Assembly (NCBI RefSeq): GCF_000353285.1
Contig: NZ_KB731325.1
Location: 262,381-326,380 of the forward strand
From: Leptolyngbya boryana PCC 6306
GTDB lineage: Bacteria; Cyanobacteriota; Cyanobacteriia; Leptolyngbyales; Leptolyngbyaceae
Reading direction: 5' to 3'
Length of the DNA stretch: 64,000 nucleotides
The position numbers and the translations under genes are program-made. The notes under the pieces were generated by a model, which saw only the letters and a list, made by a program, of their open reading frames with translations, searched no databases and was not told the DNA's origin. Of the stretch, positions 36,779 through 45,400 are shown piece by piece; the stretch's first letter is position 1, and each line of letters starts with the position of its first letter.

Positions 36779-38051
36779 TTCAGGGGGTGACAACGGGGCT
36801 ACAAGGCAGACTGAATCAGGGAAATGGCATGGAGACCTCGCTGGAAAAAGCGACGTTTCTGCGGCTTGAGTGCCATGAGTTGATGTGCCAACGTTGACTA
36901 TAGATTGAGACTGCCAATCCACAAACTTCCATACAGCCCGATCCAAAATCGACTGTGGCGATAATGAGCGCGTTTCGGTTCTTTGACTCGACCGACATAC
37001 TGCTGCACCTGTTTTTTGCGAATGCGCTTTCCTTGTACCGAGGCAAGCGAGTAAGCAATCGTCATCAGAACGAGTAAGGCAGTAAAACGATGAAAGTCAG
37101 CATGGCAGTCTTCAAGGTGATAGCCACCGGATTTGAAGTCCTTAAACCCCGGCTCAATGCAGAACCTGAAGTCGTAGTGAAACAACACTTGGTTGATATC
37201 GGTGAGATTGGTGAGCAAGTACCACACTTCGGGAGTTGTCGATTGAGCGTAAGCGCGTTTCTGATACATCACGAGATTGTGTCTACCAAAGCCGCGTTTC
37301 TGAGTGACTTGGATTTGCAAATATTGTTCGGGAATACCCGGAGATTGTGGTAGGTCATCGAGCCGCGAAAAGCCTGCACCTGCTTCTGGTTGAACGGTTG
37401 TACTCTTGGGTAAGCGAAATATGAATAACACGTTTTTCGCAACACACCAGGCAGCAAGCTCAATACTGTGAAACTCACGGTCGCCCAGCAAGACAAAGCG
37501 CCGTTTTTTCAACAACCGAAACACAGGTTGCAACACACTCTGTTGATCCCTCAGTGAACTCTGTCCTTGTTTGTCGAGCCACGTCCAATACAACGGAATC
37601 GCTCGATTGTGATACACGAAACTGACCATCATCAGGTTATGTCGGTTCCACTGCGTTCGGTCAAGCACGATTTGTAAGATTTGCCCACGCGGAATGTGTT
37701 GTTTGATCCACTGTTTAGCGATAGGAAACCACAACGCTTCGGGTGTCATCTGCGGCAGGCTTAAAAAGCGTTGTAGATTCCGTCGTCTACTCTCAAATAG
37801 AATCGGTTGTGGAAATAGCGTTGCAAGACGTTCAATCGTAATTCTGCGTTCTTGCTGCAATAGATTGACTAAGATTTCCAGCGTGATGAATTGAGCATCC
37901 GAGAGTTGTGATTTCAAACAGGATTGGTAGAATGAAGGCAACATTTTTAGTGACGAAGGAGTGAATCAATTAGTGTCACTCCTTTTTTTCTGAGCCTATC
38001 GCTGCTATCCGGCAGCGCTTCTAACTTTCAAGCTCGTTGTCACCCCCTGAA
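36779..38051 (-). mobile_element. IS4-family element, complete, with target duplication
   Basis: Perfect 17-bp terminal inverted repeats TTCAGGGGGTGACAACG lie at 36779-36795 and, inverted, at 38035-38051. The direct repeat GGAGTTAAG flanks both ends (36770-36778 and 38052-38060), matching the 9-12 bp duplications of the family. With an intact transposase this looks like a recent insertion. Confidence 0.92.
36898..37944 (-). CDS. IS4-family transposase
   Basis: A 348-residue DDE transposase. It has QIVLDRTQW (first Asp), FVLLGDREFHS (second Asp), and the family signature Y-(2)-R-(3)-E-(6)-K seen in YDFRFCIEPGFKDFKSGGY. The frame is intact and lies within perfect terminal repeats. It is oriented against the Uma2 gene and with the decayed OLD nuclease. 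Confidence 0.94.
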   Translation of the reverse strand: MLPSFYQSCLKSQLSDAQFITLEILVNLLQQERRITIERLATLFPQPILFESRRRNLQRFLSLPQMTPEALWFPIAKQWIKQHIPRGQILQIVLDRTQWNRHNLMMVSFVYHNRAIPLYWTWLDKQGQSSLRDQQSVLQPVFRLLKKRRFVLLGDREFHSIELAAWCVAKNVLFIFRLPKSTTVQPEAGAGFSRLDDLPQSPGIPEQYLQIQVTQKRGFGRHNLVMYQKRAYAQSTTPEVWYLLTNLTDINQVLFHYDFRFCIEPGFKDFKSGGYHLEDCHADFHRFTALLVLMTIAYSLASVQGKRIRKKQVQQYVGRVKEPKRAHYRHSRFWIGLYGSLWIGSLNL

Positions 38052-38064
38052 GGAGTTAAGGCAA

Positions 38065-39905
38065 TTAATGCTTTGGTGGATGAGAAAGTTGGGCAAGTTC
38101 GTCTAGCAGAGAGGCAATTTCAGTGGGAAGTCTCACAGTTTGAAGTTGCTCAGATGTGAGACTTCCCAAGTTTTTAGCGATCGTGGCTCGAATCTTATTC
38201 TGTAAAGCAACCGGAAGAGTTGAGCGAATGTGCTGTAATACAAATGCAGCGCGATCCTTGCCCCGCTGCCAAGTCTCAGGATTGGCGCGAACTTGCTGCC
38301 GTGCTCTAACCTGGCATTCCTTACCCACGTATTTCCGTACCCTTCGGAAATGTTCTGCTAACTCGTCCTCTGATTCTTCACGGAGATTCTCATCAACATC
38401 CGCTGCGGAAATTGCCGCTTGAATTCGATCTTTAAAATCTACGGGAGCAGCATTACCAAGCGTGTTACGAAGTATCGATTCTAAAACGTCAACTTCCACA
38501 AATAGTGATTCGATACGGTGACCACTCTAAATGCAGTCGATTCGCTCTACCTGAAGCCCAGATCGAAGCCAACGCATTGGTGGTTCCTTGTCGTAGTCAC
38601 GATCAAGAACGCATACAATGACAAGACGCTCATTATTCTCAAGCTTGGGAAGAAGAGGGCTAGATGCAAGACGCTCAGCGAGATCTGCTGTCGGTATGTT
38701 AGCAACGCCATCAAGCGGTATACACGTCCAATTGTTGAATTGTTCGATCTGGGCTGATGCCTTACTAAGGTGAGCGATGGCGCATTGTTCTAAAATAGTC
38801 TTATCGGTCGAACCCTCAACAAAAAGAACTCGCCGAGCCGCAAGAAAATTGACTGCTGAGTAGAGAGACAGATCATGAGTTCCCTCCAAGGCTTTCAGTA
38901 AATCCTTTTGTGAATGAAGTTGTCTGAAGCGCGAAAATTACCGCTCAATATTTAAGATCGCACTGTCTGAATATTGCCGAAGGCAGTGGACAATGTGATT
39001 AGAGTGAGTAACTAAAATGACTTGTGCGTTAGCTGTACGTGAAATCTCAGCAATGTATTCAGCAACTGTAGCTTGTATTACAGGATTCAGGTGTAATTCA
39101 GGCTCATCTAGTAATAGTACACATTCATCGGTAAGTGTAGGGCGAGCGAGCTGCATCTCAACTTGGCTAGGAAGAGCGAGTAGACTCACCAGAGCATCGT
39201 TAGCGGATTGAATTTCGAGTCTAACTCCTCCACGACAAAAATTAACGGCGAGAGGAGCACCAGATTGAGCGTCGCAAAGAGGTGTTCTAGGGATAATTTC
39301 AGCTTCTGCGACAGTTCGTAATATACAGTTAAGCCGTTCAATTGCCTTCTCATTAAAGCGAATCAGCCAATTTCTTACTAGTCCACAACTGGCGTTAGAG
39401 GAAGATGCAGTTTGAAGTTCGTCGTCAAGATAGATAGGTTTCATTAAAGCGAAGTGTATTGACATAACTATTAAAGGTCGAACTCATGCCCTTCACTGAG
39501 TTCTTACTGAGTTCCTTGGGAATAAGCGCTTCAAGCTCTACAGTCACATCTGGAGAAGCGATGTCACTTGTTTGAGCCGTAAGTAGTGCTTTTGCGAGCT
39601 ATCCTGCGCCATCAAAGAGTCTCTGGATTGTAAAGTGTTTGGCAGAAAAAGGATCAGAAGGATCAGCCTGCATGAACAACATGTTCAACCTGCCTAGGTT
39701 CCGATGTGAGGAATGCAATCTCTTCACTGCTGGCTGTCCAACTTGAATTGCTTGAAGATACGGAAGGGGTTGCTAAATCGACTCCTTGCATTAAGAGGGA
39801 GATTCCCCTAAGGAGCGATGTCTTCCCAAATGCATTTCTGCCAATAATGACCGTGAGCGGAGCGAGGTCGAGTTGGAGTGATTTGTAGCAACAGAAGTGA
39901 GAGGG
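38065..39905 (-). pseudogene. OLD-type ATPase/TOPRIM nuclease, decayed
   Basis: Pieces read in order on the minus strand: IIGRNAFGKTSLL (Walker A, near 39,830), DECVLLLDEPELHLNP (Walker B), QVILVTHSNHIV, then RRVLFVEGSTDKTIL and VCVLDRDYD (TOPRIM). This is the layout of OLD-family defence nucleases (AAA ATPase plus C-terminal TOPRIM). The frame is broken by a TAG at 39599-39601, frameshifts near 39,665 and 39,450, a TAA at 38938-38940 and a TAG at 38527-38529. The last three segments (39465 to 38065) share one frame, so only single codons separate them. The gene is dead unless the stops are read through. The IS4-family element lies 13 bp past its end. Confidence 0.8.
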
Positions 39906-39925
39906 ATGTTTGCAGGAGGAAGAGT

Positions 39926-40141
39926 ATGCACGGCAACCAATCCGACAAAATGGAGAAGCTCAAAGGAAAGGAGATCGCGATCGCACTTCTGTACCGCAAC
40001 GTTGCAGTACAAAGCAAGATCATGCCGACCTCATTTGAGGGCAAACGTTCCCAAGTGTATACTGATGCCTACAAAGCAGCCATGAGCAAAATCGACGAAA
40101 TCGAAAAACAGCACGTAGATTTTTGTTGGAAATCGAGATAA
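39926..40141 (+). CDS. Small unknown protein upstream of parA, 71 aa
   Basis: Not recognised. The ATG at 39926 has a near-perfect Shine-Dalgarno AGGAGGA at 39914-39920, the best in this region, and the frame ends at 40141. The product (EKLKGKEIAIALLYRN early, DAYKAAMSKIDEIEKQH late) is basic and helical. Copy 2 of the 22-bp near-palindrome lies inside it and encodes part of LLYRNVAVQ. It precedes parA by 211 bp and may belong to the partition locus. Confidence 0.5.
   Translation: MHGNQSDKMEKLKGKEIAIALLYRNVAVQSKIMPTSFEGKRSQVYTDAYKAAMSKIDEIEKQHVDFCWKSR
39990..40011 (+). repeat. 22-bp near-palindrome, copy 2
   Basis: Identical to copy 3 and the exact reverse complement of copy 1; centre GCAACGTTGC. 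It lies inside the 71-aa gene, 342 bp before parA. Confidence 0.8.
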
Positions 40142-40190
40142 ATCTTGTACTATATGAAATCAACGCTGGAAGGTTAGCGAAGCGTTGACT

Positions 40191-40212
40191 TGTACCGCAA
40201 CGTTGCAGTACA
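40191..40212 (+). repeat. 22-bp near-palindrome, copy 3
   Basis: Identical to copy 2 with centre-to-centre spacing of exactly 201 bp. It lies 141 bp upstream of the parA ATG in non-coding DNA. It is a candidate parS or autoregulatory operator. Confidence 0.8.
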
Positions 40213-40352
40213 TCCTTAAAAGTTGCGTTTCAGGAGTTCTAAATGGCATGAAACAGTCGATTCAAGAGACTCTATCAGCCATAACTGGACACAAACAAAG
40301 CATTTTCTATCAGTTGATCATGACCCAGTAATAGAATACGGAAACTGAATTT

Positions 40353-41195
40353 ATGCAGGTTAGACTTACGATCGAGAGCAATACGGGTGGTTCTGGAAAA
40401 ACAACATTAGCCAGCCATCTCGCCTACGCACTGGCGAAAAAGAAACTTCGAGTCGTTTTGATTGAGCTTGATCCGAATGGTTCGCTTGCCTTGTTTACTG
40501 GACTGCCAAAGCTGCGACCGGATGAAGTGGAAGATTCAATCTCGTGTATTTTTGAGCGTCAGTTTAAAGGGGATTATCCGCTCGTTCCAGTTTGGGAAGA
40601 ACATACGAAGTTAGTTCAAGTGATTCGAGGCGGCTCTCCCTTGCATACTGCCATTCGAGGACTGCACTTGCATGAGCGTCCTTATGAAGTGCTGAAGGAT
40701 CGCTTAGAAGACTATCCGATCGACGCGGATGTGATTATTATTGACACGCCTGCTTCGGTTGAGCCGATGGGATTGATCGCGTTGGCAGCAGCAACTCATT
40801 TCATTGCCGCAATCAAGCCAGAGTTCAAAGACTCTTGGAGTTCAAGCGATATGCTGAACTGGTTTTACGAGAAAGTAGACTCGTTGCGCCTGCGTCCTCG
40901 TCCTGAAATCTTAGGCTTTGTTCCGTCGCGGGTTGACCTTCAGAAAGCGGTTCATCGCAATCTTCTCGGTCTTAGAGCGGATGGCACAACCAATGACAAA
41001 ATTGATCCGGTTGATACGATTCCTTATCAGCTACAACAGCTTGAGATTCCTTGCTTTCCTCATATTAAAGAATCTGGCTTTTTCCTCAGCGCTAGTGGAA
41101 CAGGACTTCCGGTTCATTTGTATAGACCTGACGACAAAATCACGAAGTCGTTCGATCCAATCGTCAAAGAAATTGTTAAGAACCTGAAGAAGTAA
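40353..41195 (+). CDS. parA: ParA-family partition ATPase
   Basis: A 280-residue P-loop ATPase of the ParA/MinD type. The deviant Walker A reads TGGSGKTT: the second Lys is present, but the signature Lys that normally precedes GG is Thr. ELDPNGSLALF replaces the usual DxDPQGS. Walker B-like VIIIDTPAS is present. ParA proteins move DNA by ATP-driven binding to the nucleoid with ParB. The gene lies 12 bp before parB, and two copies of the 22-bp palindrome lie upstream. This suggests the region derives from a plasmid or a self-maintaining island. The missing signature Lys could alter dimer-dependent ATPase activity. Confidence 0.88.
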   Translation: MQVRLTIESNTGGSGKTTLASHLAYALAKKKLRVVLIELDPNGSLALFTGLPKLRPDEVEDSISCIFERQFKGDYPLVPVWEEHTKLVQVIRGGSPLHTAIRGLHLHERPYEVLKDRLEDYPIDADVIIIDTPASVEPMGLIALAAATHFIAAIKPEFKDSWSSSDMLNWFYEKVDSLRLRPRPEILGFVPSRVDLQKAVHRNLLGLRADGTTNDKIDPVDTIPYQLQQLEIPCFPHIKESGFFLSASGTGLPVHLYRPDDKITKSFDPIVKEIVKNLKK

Positions 41196-41207
41196 AAGGA
41201 CTAAATT

Positions 41208-42479
41208 ATGCCAAAACCTCAAGCGATTAAGCCGTCTGCCATGTTTGCAGATGCTAACCAAAGTCAGCAGATCTCTCGGCTCAAAGGTCGGGTCGAAGAA
41301 CTGGAAACGGAAATTGCCGAACTTAAATCGAGTGGTTCTAGCTCTCAAGAGAAAGCAGAGCTTGAGTCCAAAATTCAGTTTTTGGTGCAAGAACTGTCAG
41401 AAACTCAGGGAGTCAAGCAAATTGACTTCAAAGACATCAGCCGCAATCCGCTGCAACCCCGCATTATTTTTACTCAGGCACAACAGCAAGCGTTTGCCAA
41501 TGTATTAAGAGAGGAAGGGCAGCTTGCCCCAGTGCTGCTGATTGAGATGACGGGAGAGGTGCGATCGCAGTTAGAGCAGTACGAGGAACAAGGACTCTTC
41601 ATCGCAGATCAGCCACTCTATGACATCAACCTTCCCTACCTGATGTTTGATGGGGAGCGACGATTACGATCGGGTCCACTGAGCGGTCTATCAAGCCTAA
41701 AGTCAGTCATTATGCCTGCCAAGGGTGCGATCGATCTTCTGGAAATTCAGTCGAAAGCAGTTTCGACCACAATTCATCAAAAGAAACTGCATGACCTGGA
41801 AATGGCGCAAGTTCTCATTTGCCAATGCGCTCATCGTTACCCTTACCTGAAAGATGTTTTGGACGAATCGTTAGATATTGAACTTCCACGCGCACTCAAT
41901 ACGGCTTTGACTCAGTTAAAACGACGATTAAGACGTGGCGATCAATCTGCCGATTTAGCAGAGATTCTGACTGCTGATCGCTCAGTTCAAAAAGAGTGGA
42001 TTGAAAATTCAGGTTTAGAAGAAGAAGCCAGGGCGATTTTAGATGTCATTCTGAGCTACCAGCAGAACCCGGCTACCATCTCTCGATATGTGCTTCCTTT
42101 GCTGAAACTACCAGATGATTTGAAGCAAGCAGTCTGGGATGAAGGCTTAGAACCTGCAAAACTTCGCTTGCTTAATCAACTGAATGCAGAGGCACTAAAT
42201 TTTGAGGATGAAGCAGAAGCGAAAAAGATCCGGATGGAAGTAACTCAAAATGCGATCGCAAACAATTGGAGTACACAGACCATTAATGAGCAAGTGAAGA
42301 TCATTCTGGCTCAACACAATCCCAGTTCTGAACCTGAACAACTCAAATTGCCTAAAGAGATTACAGCACTAGAAAATACTGATTTTTCTGAATTATCTCC
42401 CGCTCAATTACGAGAGTGTCAGCAAATTCTTAACCGCAGGCTCAAGGAGATCAAACAGTTAATCAATCAAGAATCCTAG
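41208..42479 (+). CDS. parB: ParB-like partition protein
   Basis: A 423-residue ParB-like protein. An N-terminal coiled coil (RLKGRVEELETEIAELKS) precedes the ParB/sulfiredoxin-fold domain with ISRNPLQPR and DGERRLRS, matching the CTP-binding boxes of the family. A helical DNA-binding middle and a second charged helical tail follow. AAAGGA lies just before the ATG, 12 bp after parA, so the pair forms an operon. It probably binds the palindromes upstream of parA (inference). Confidence 0.88.
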   Translation: MPKPQAIKPSAMFADANQSQQISRLKGRVEELETEIAELKSSGSSSQEKAELESKIQFLVQELSETQGVKQIDFKDISRNPLQPRIIFTQAQQQAFANVLREEGQLAPVLLIEMTGEVRSQLEQYEEQGLFIADQPLYDINLPYLMFDGERRLRSGPLSGLSSLKSVIMPAKGAIDLLEIQSKAVSTTIHQKKLHDLEMAQVLICQCAHRYPYLKDVLDESLDIELPRALNTALTQLKRRLRRGDQSADLAEILTADRSVQKEWIENSGLEEEARAILDVILSYQQNPATISRYVLPLLKLPDDLKQAVWDEGLEPAKLRLLNQLNAEALNFEDEAEAKKIRMEVTQNAIANNWSTQTINEQVKIILAQHNPSSEPEQLKLPKEITALENTDFSELSPAQLRECQQILNRRLKEIKQLINQES

Positions 42480-42515
42480 CGATTGTACAGGTAAACCTAA
42501 CCTGGAGACATTGGA

Positions 42516-43109
42516 ATGCAGAAAAATCGAGATAACTCGGTTCACGAAGAGTTGCTCACAAAGCGTTTAATGACGCTATCTGAGCAACCCGTGAGCCGTT
42601 TAGGATTAGCTAGTTAGTATCTCAAAGATCTAACCTGTGTTCAGCCCGCTTTTGAAGCAAGCATCAATTTCTATTGCTCCTACAATCTCTCCTCCGATCC
42701 AATAGTAGAGAGACTTGCGCCACTCATCGCAACACAAAGAGAATCCGTCTTTGTTGCAACAGGAAGCAAATCTCGTGATCTCAATACACTATAGGACTAT
42801 TTAGATCAGAGCCATCGATCGCTGAAACTCGATATCATTGATGCTTTCTTCATCGAATACTTCTCTCCAAAGAATAGCGCCAAGGAGATTCAAGCCGTTC
42901 TTGCTCAGTTGCAGCAGTGGAAAACGGCGGGAGAGATTCGCTATATGGGATCTAGCACTCACAATCGGGGCATTGCTCTCCAACTGATTCAGGGAGATCA
43001 GGTGAATGTCTTAATGCTGCGATATAATATGGCACACCGAAAAGTAGAAGACCAAGTTCTTCCGGCGGCGCTGCCCCAGTGGAGCCTTTCTGAACGACGG
43101 GTTGGTTGA
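42516..43109 (+). pseudogene. Aldo/keto reductase-like gene, two in-frame TAG stops
   Basis: From the ATG at 42516 the frame reads TLSEQPVSRLGLAS, then TAG (42615-42617), then YLKDLTCVQPAFEASINFY and ERLAPLIATQRESVFVATGS, a second TAG (42792-42794), then LDIIDAFFIEYFSP, QWKTAGEIRYMGSSTHNRG and VLMLRYNMAHRK. These match aldo/keto reductase strands and the usual HNR/YN motifs. The natural C-terminal third is missing: after about 43,060 the sequence joins unrelated DNA. It starts 36 bp after parB. Non-functional. Confidence 0.7.
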
Positions 43110-43131
43110 TGCAAGCATTCGTGGTGACCAT
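43065..43131 (-). pseudogene. Start of a peptidoglycan-binding-domain gene (fragment)
   Basis: AAGGAG at good spacing precedes an ATG at 43131 that opens TTNACINQPVVQKGSTGAA. This resembles the first residues of cyanobacterial PG_binding_1 proteins. Homology stops after about 22 codons where the sequence meets the aldo/keto reductase remnant. A short truncated 5' end. Confidence 0.4.
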
Positions 43132-43214
43132 GATAGATTCTCCTTGATGAATAGAGCAGGAATAAAAAACAGAAACAATTGAGGAACAGAAAAGAGTGAG
43201 AGAGTAGAGAATCG

Positions 43215-43261
43215 GGGAAAGCACCCGCCATCAGGAGGATGCCTTTAGGTTGTGCTTTCCC
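43215..43261. terminator. Hairpin, 10-bp stem
   Basis: GGGAAAGCAC (43215-43224) pairs with GTGCTTTCCC (43252-43261) across a 27-nt loop. It lies between two peptidoglycan-binding gene fragments on the minus strand and could be a terminator. Confidence 0.35.
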
Positions 43262-43278
43262 AACAGCGCCAAGATGGA

Positions 43279-43470
43279 TTAACAGCCCACGGCTTCGACG
43301 CGAACGCTTTGACTGCGAACGAGGTCATAGAGCCGTTGGTGTACAAGCAGAGTCGCAAACCCATTGGCAGGAGAGAAGCCATAGCGCTGTTGGAAGGTGA
43401 TGACTGCAGCGACGGTTCTCGGTCCATAGAACGGTTGAATCATTGCGTCGATGAGACTGCTGGGTTCAGC
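43279..43470 (-). pseudogene. Peptidoglycan-binding-domain fragment
   Basis: The minus strand reads AEPSSLIDAMIQPFYGPRTV then AAVITFQQRYGF, the typical GPRT-AAV-FQQ pattern of PG_binding_1 domains, ending at a stop at 43279-43281. No start is visible; the upstream end overlaps the tail of the HNH gene in another frame. It is a 3' remnant. Confidence 0.5.
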
Positions 43471-43472
43471 CT

Positions 43473-44657
43473 TTATCCAAATCGACTCAAATTTCGAGTT
43501 TCCGCAACTTGTTCAATGAAATCAGCGACTGCATGAGCTAAGGATGCAGCAAAAAGGTCTTGTTGTAGCTGCGAGAACCGGATTTCTGCATCCTCCCGAA
43601 GCACATCGGACAAGGATTCTGAAGCGCTGTATTGACTGTATGCCAGTTCAAAATAGGGCTGCGCTTGCTGGAGCCGTTCAATTGTGGGTAAGCGATCGCG
43701 TTTGACGTGAGAATTGAATTTTGGATCAGCAGGAACGAGATTCTACAGCTCGTTAATCGGGTAAACGGAAACAGGCATCAGATGGTCTAGATCGTAAGCA
43801 ACACCTTGAGTAATTTCGCGGTGTGTCCAGGGGCAGATAAAGGTATAACCTTCGAGAATCAGTAGATCGATTTTGTTACGCTCCCAGGTCAGCGGACGAC
43901 GGTTATCAGGACGATCCGTGAGCAGGGTGTAAATATCTCCTCGATCGAGGCTGGAATCGTCTTGCTTGACTGACTCGGTGAATAAGCACCACTCATGAAT
44001 GCATAAAGCTTCGACCCAGAGCGACATTTCTCGGAATACTTGCCATAAATCAGCTTTCACAACTAGGCATTTCTCATGCGGCTGAGTGCTGGGAACTGCG
44101 ATCGTGCGATCGTTAAGCTCCTTAACCTGCTTCGGCTTCTCGAACACGGTCCAATTTCCTGGTCCTGCATACCGAATCGGCATTTCTAGCGTTTTGCTGA
44201 TGTCCTTAAGAACCTGTTGATAAGCGTCGAGCAATATGGGTGGATACGTCTTGCGCTTGCGCGGGACACGCAACTCGTTGATGACAAAAAATCCATCTGA
44301 GGGACGTGCAGCACTGCCAAGAGCATGTTCCCATAGTTCTCGAAAACGGGTTAAGGCAGGGCGAAACGCCATGTCATTTTTGCGCTTATTATTTGAAGGT
44401 GTCACCTCCTTGAAGGTTGTGGCTCGTTGTCCTTGCCAGATTGGACGATCAATTTGAGCAAATCCCCAGTAGTAGGCAACCCAGAACTCAGCTAAGAGAC
44501 GGAGTGGAATCGCAATGTCCTGACGATAGCTTCGCAAGTCAGGAAATGACAGCACGACATCATTAATTGCGCGAAGAAGAGCAATTTTGTAGCTGGTGAT
44601 CTTAGTGTCGTGTTTGAGAATGGTGCTAATCACCATTCCGGCAGACTTGTCAGCCAT
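43473..44657 (-). pseudogene. HNH endonuclease-domain protein, one in-frame TAG
   Basis: The open part (304 codons from the ATG at 44657) ends CPWTHREI, then YDLDHLMPVSVYPINEL and a TAG at 43743-43745. The same frame continues NLVPADPKFNSHVKRDRLPT and on to a TAA at 43473-43475. NEL-W-NLVPAD is a usual continuation of HNH nucleases, so one TGG-to-TAG change cuts the protein inside its catalytic domain. Cys and His residues of the zinc-bound HNH site are visible. It lies back-to-back with a SNF2-helicase remnant, 184 bp apart, which suggests a former restriction or defence unit. Confidence 0.8.
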
Positions 44658-44841
44658 TTTTAAAGATCAGTTAGAGTATAAGATACTACTCTAATGCCCC
44701 TGTGATGGAACATGAGAAGGGAACCGAGTTGAGTGGCAGCGAGAGTCACCTGATATGGTTAGAGATCGTTTTATACCTGCAAGAGTATGATAACGGAGGT
44801 GACGTATAGCCCATCTACTCATTTCAGGTTTCTGTACTTCT

Positions 44842-45332
44842 ATGAGCGCTATTCAAGCCATTCCAGAGCAAGGACAACTCGTTAAGGTGCGGCAGCGCTT
44901 GTATGTGATGGCTGACGGGTGCCAGACGACACTGCCTGCTGGTCTTCTATTGTCTAAAATCTGCTCAATATCTCGTTCTGTTGTCCTCGATCGCAGACGA
45001 TGGCTTGGGTGAAGAGCTTCAGGTGATTTAGGGGTTAGAACCCGGAGCGCAGAGGTTTGAGCGAGTGGCTGCTCAAACCCATGGGCTTTGATGATTCCGC
45101 AGACTGGATGCGTTTCTCGACCCGATGCGATAGGGCTGCTGCTGCTGATATTCGCACCCTCCAAGCCCCGTTTCGGAGTGGCACTGATCTTGAGGATTAC
45201 TAGCTTGATCCAGTGGTTCGAGCGATTCAGATGCCGCGTGTCAATTTGCTGATCGCGGATGATGTTGGATTAGGCAAGACGATCGCAACGGGTTTGGCAG
45301 CCCAAGAACTCCTGATTGTCAGTTCCCTCAAT
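44842..45332 (+). pseudogene. SNF2-family helicase N-terminal remnant (DrmD-like)
   Basis: Three frames must be joined. PEQGQLVKVRQRLYVMADG starts at the ATG at 44842. SIADDGLGEELQVI, a TAG (45029-45031), then GLEPGAQRFERVA follow. The third segment is ADIRTLQAPFRSGTDLEDY, a TAG (45201-45203), then LDPVVRAIQMPRVNLLIADDVGLGKTI (helicase motif I). This is the N-terminal end of a SNF2 helicase like those in DISARM-type defence loci. After about 45,330 helicase homology stops and DNA leading into mcrB follows. Dead gene, with several lesions and no C-terminus. The DrmD link is tentative. Confidence 0.65.
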
Positions 45333-45400
45333 GAGATTCGTAATTGCGGATTATAATCCCAAAGGAGATCGCTCAATCTCCATCAAACAGGTCTAAAAAA

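Noticed and set aside
39791-40044. Minus-strand open frames opposite the 71-aa gene and the start of the OLD remnant
   Set aside because: The Walker A segment of the OLD remnant is in another frame, and these frames have no start signal or recognisable motif.
43252-43536. 94-codon plus-strand open frame
   Set aside because: The minus strand carries recognisable peptidoglycan-binding and HNH C-terminal sequence here, which explains the open frame.
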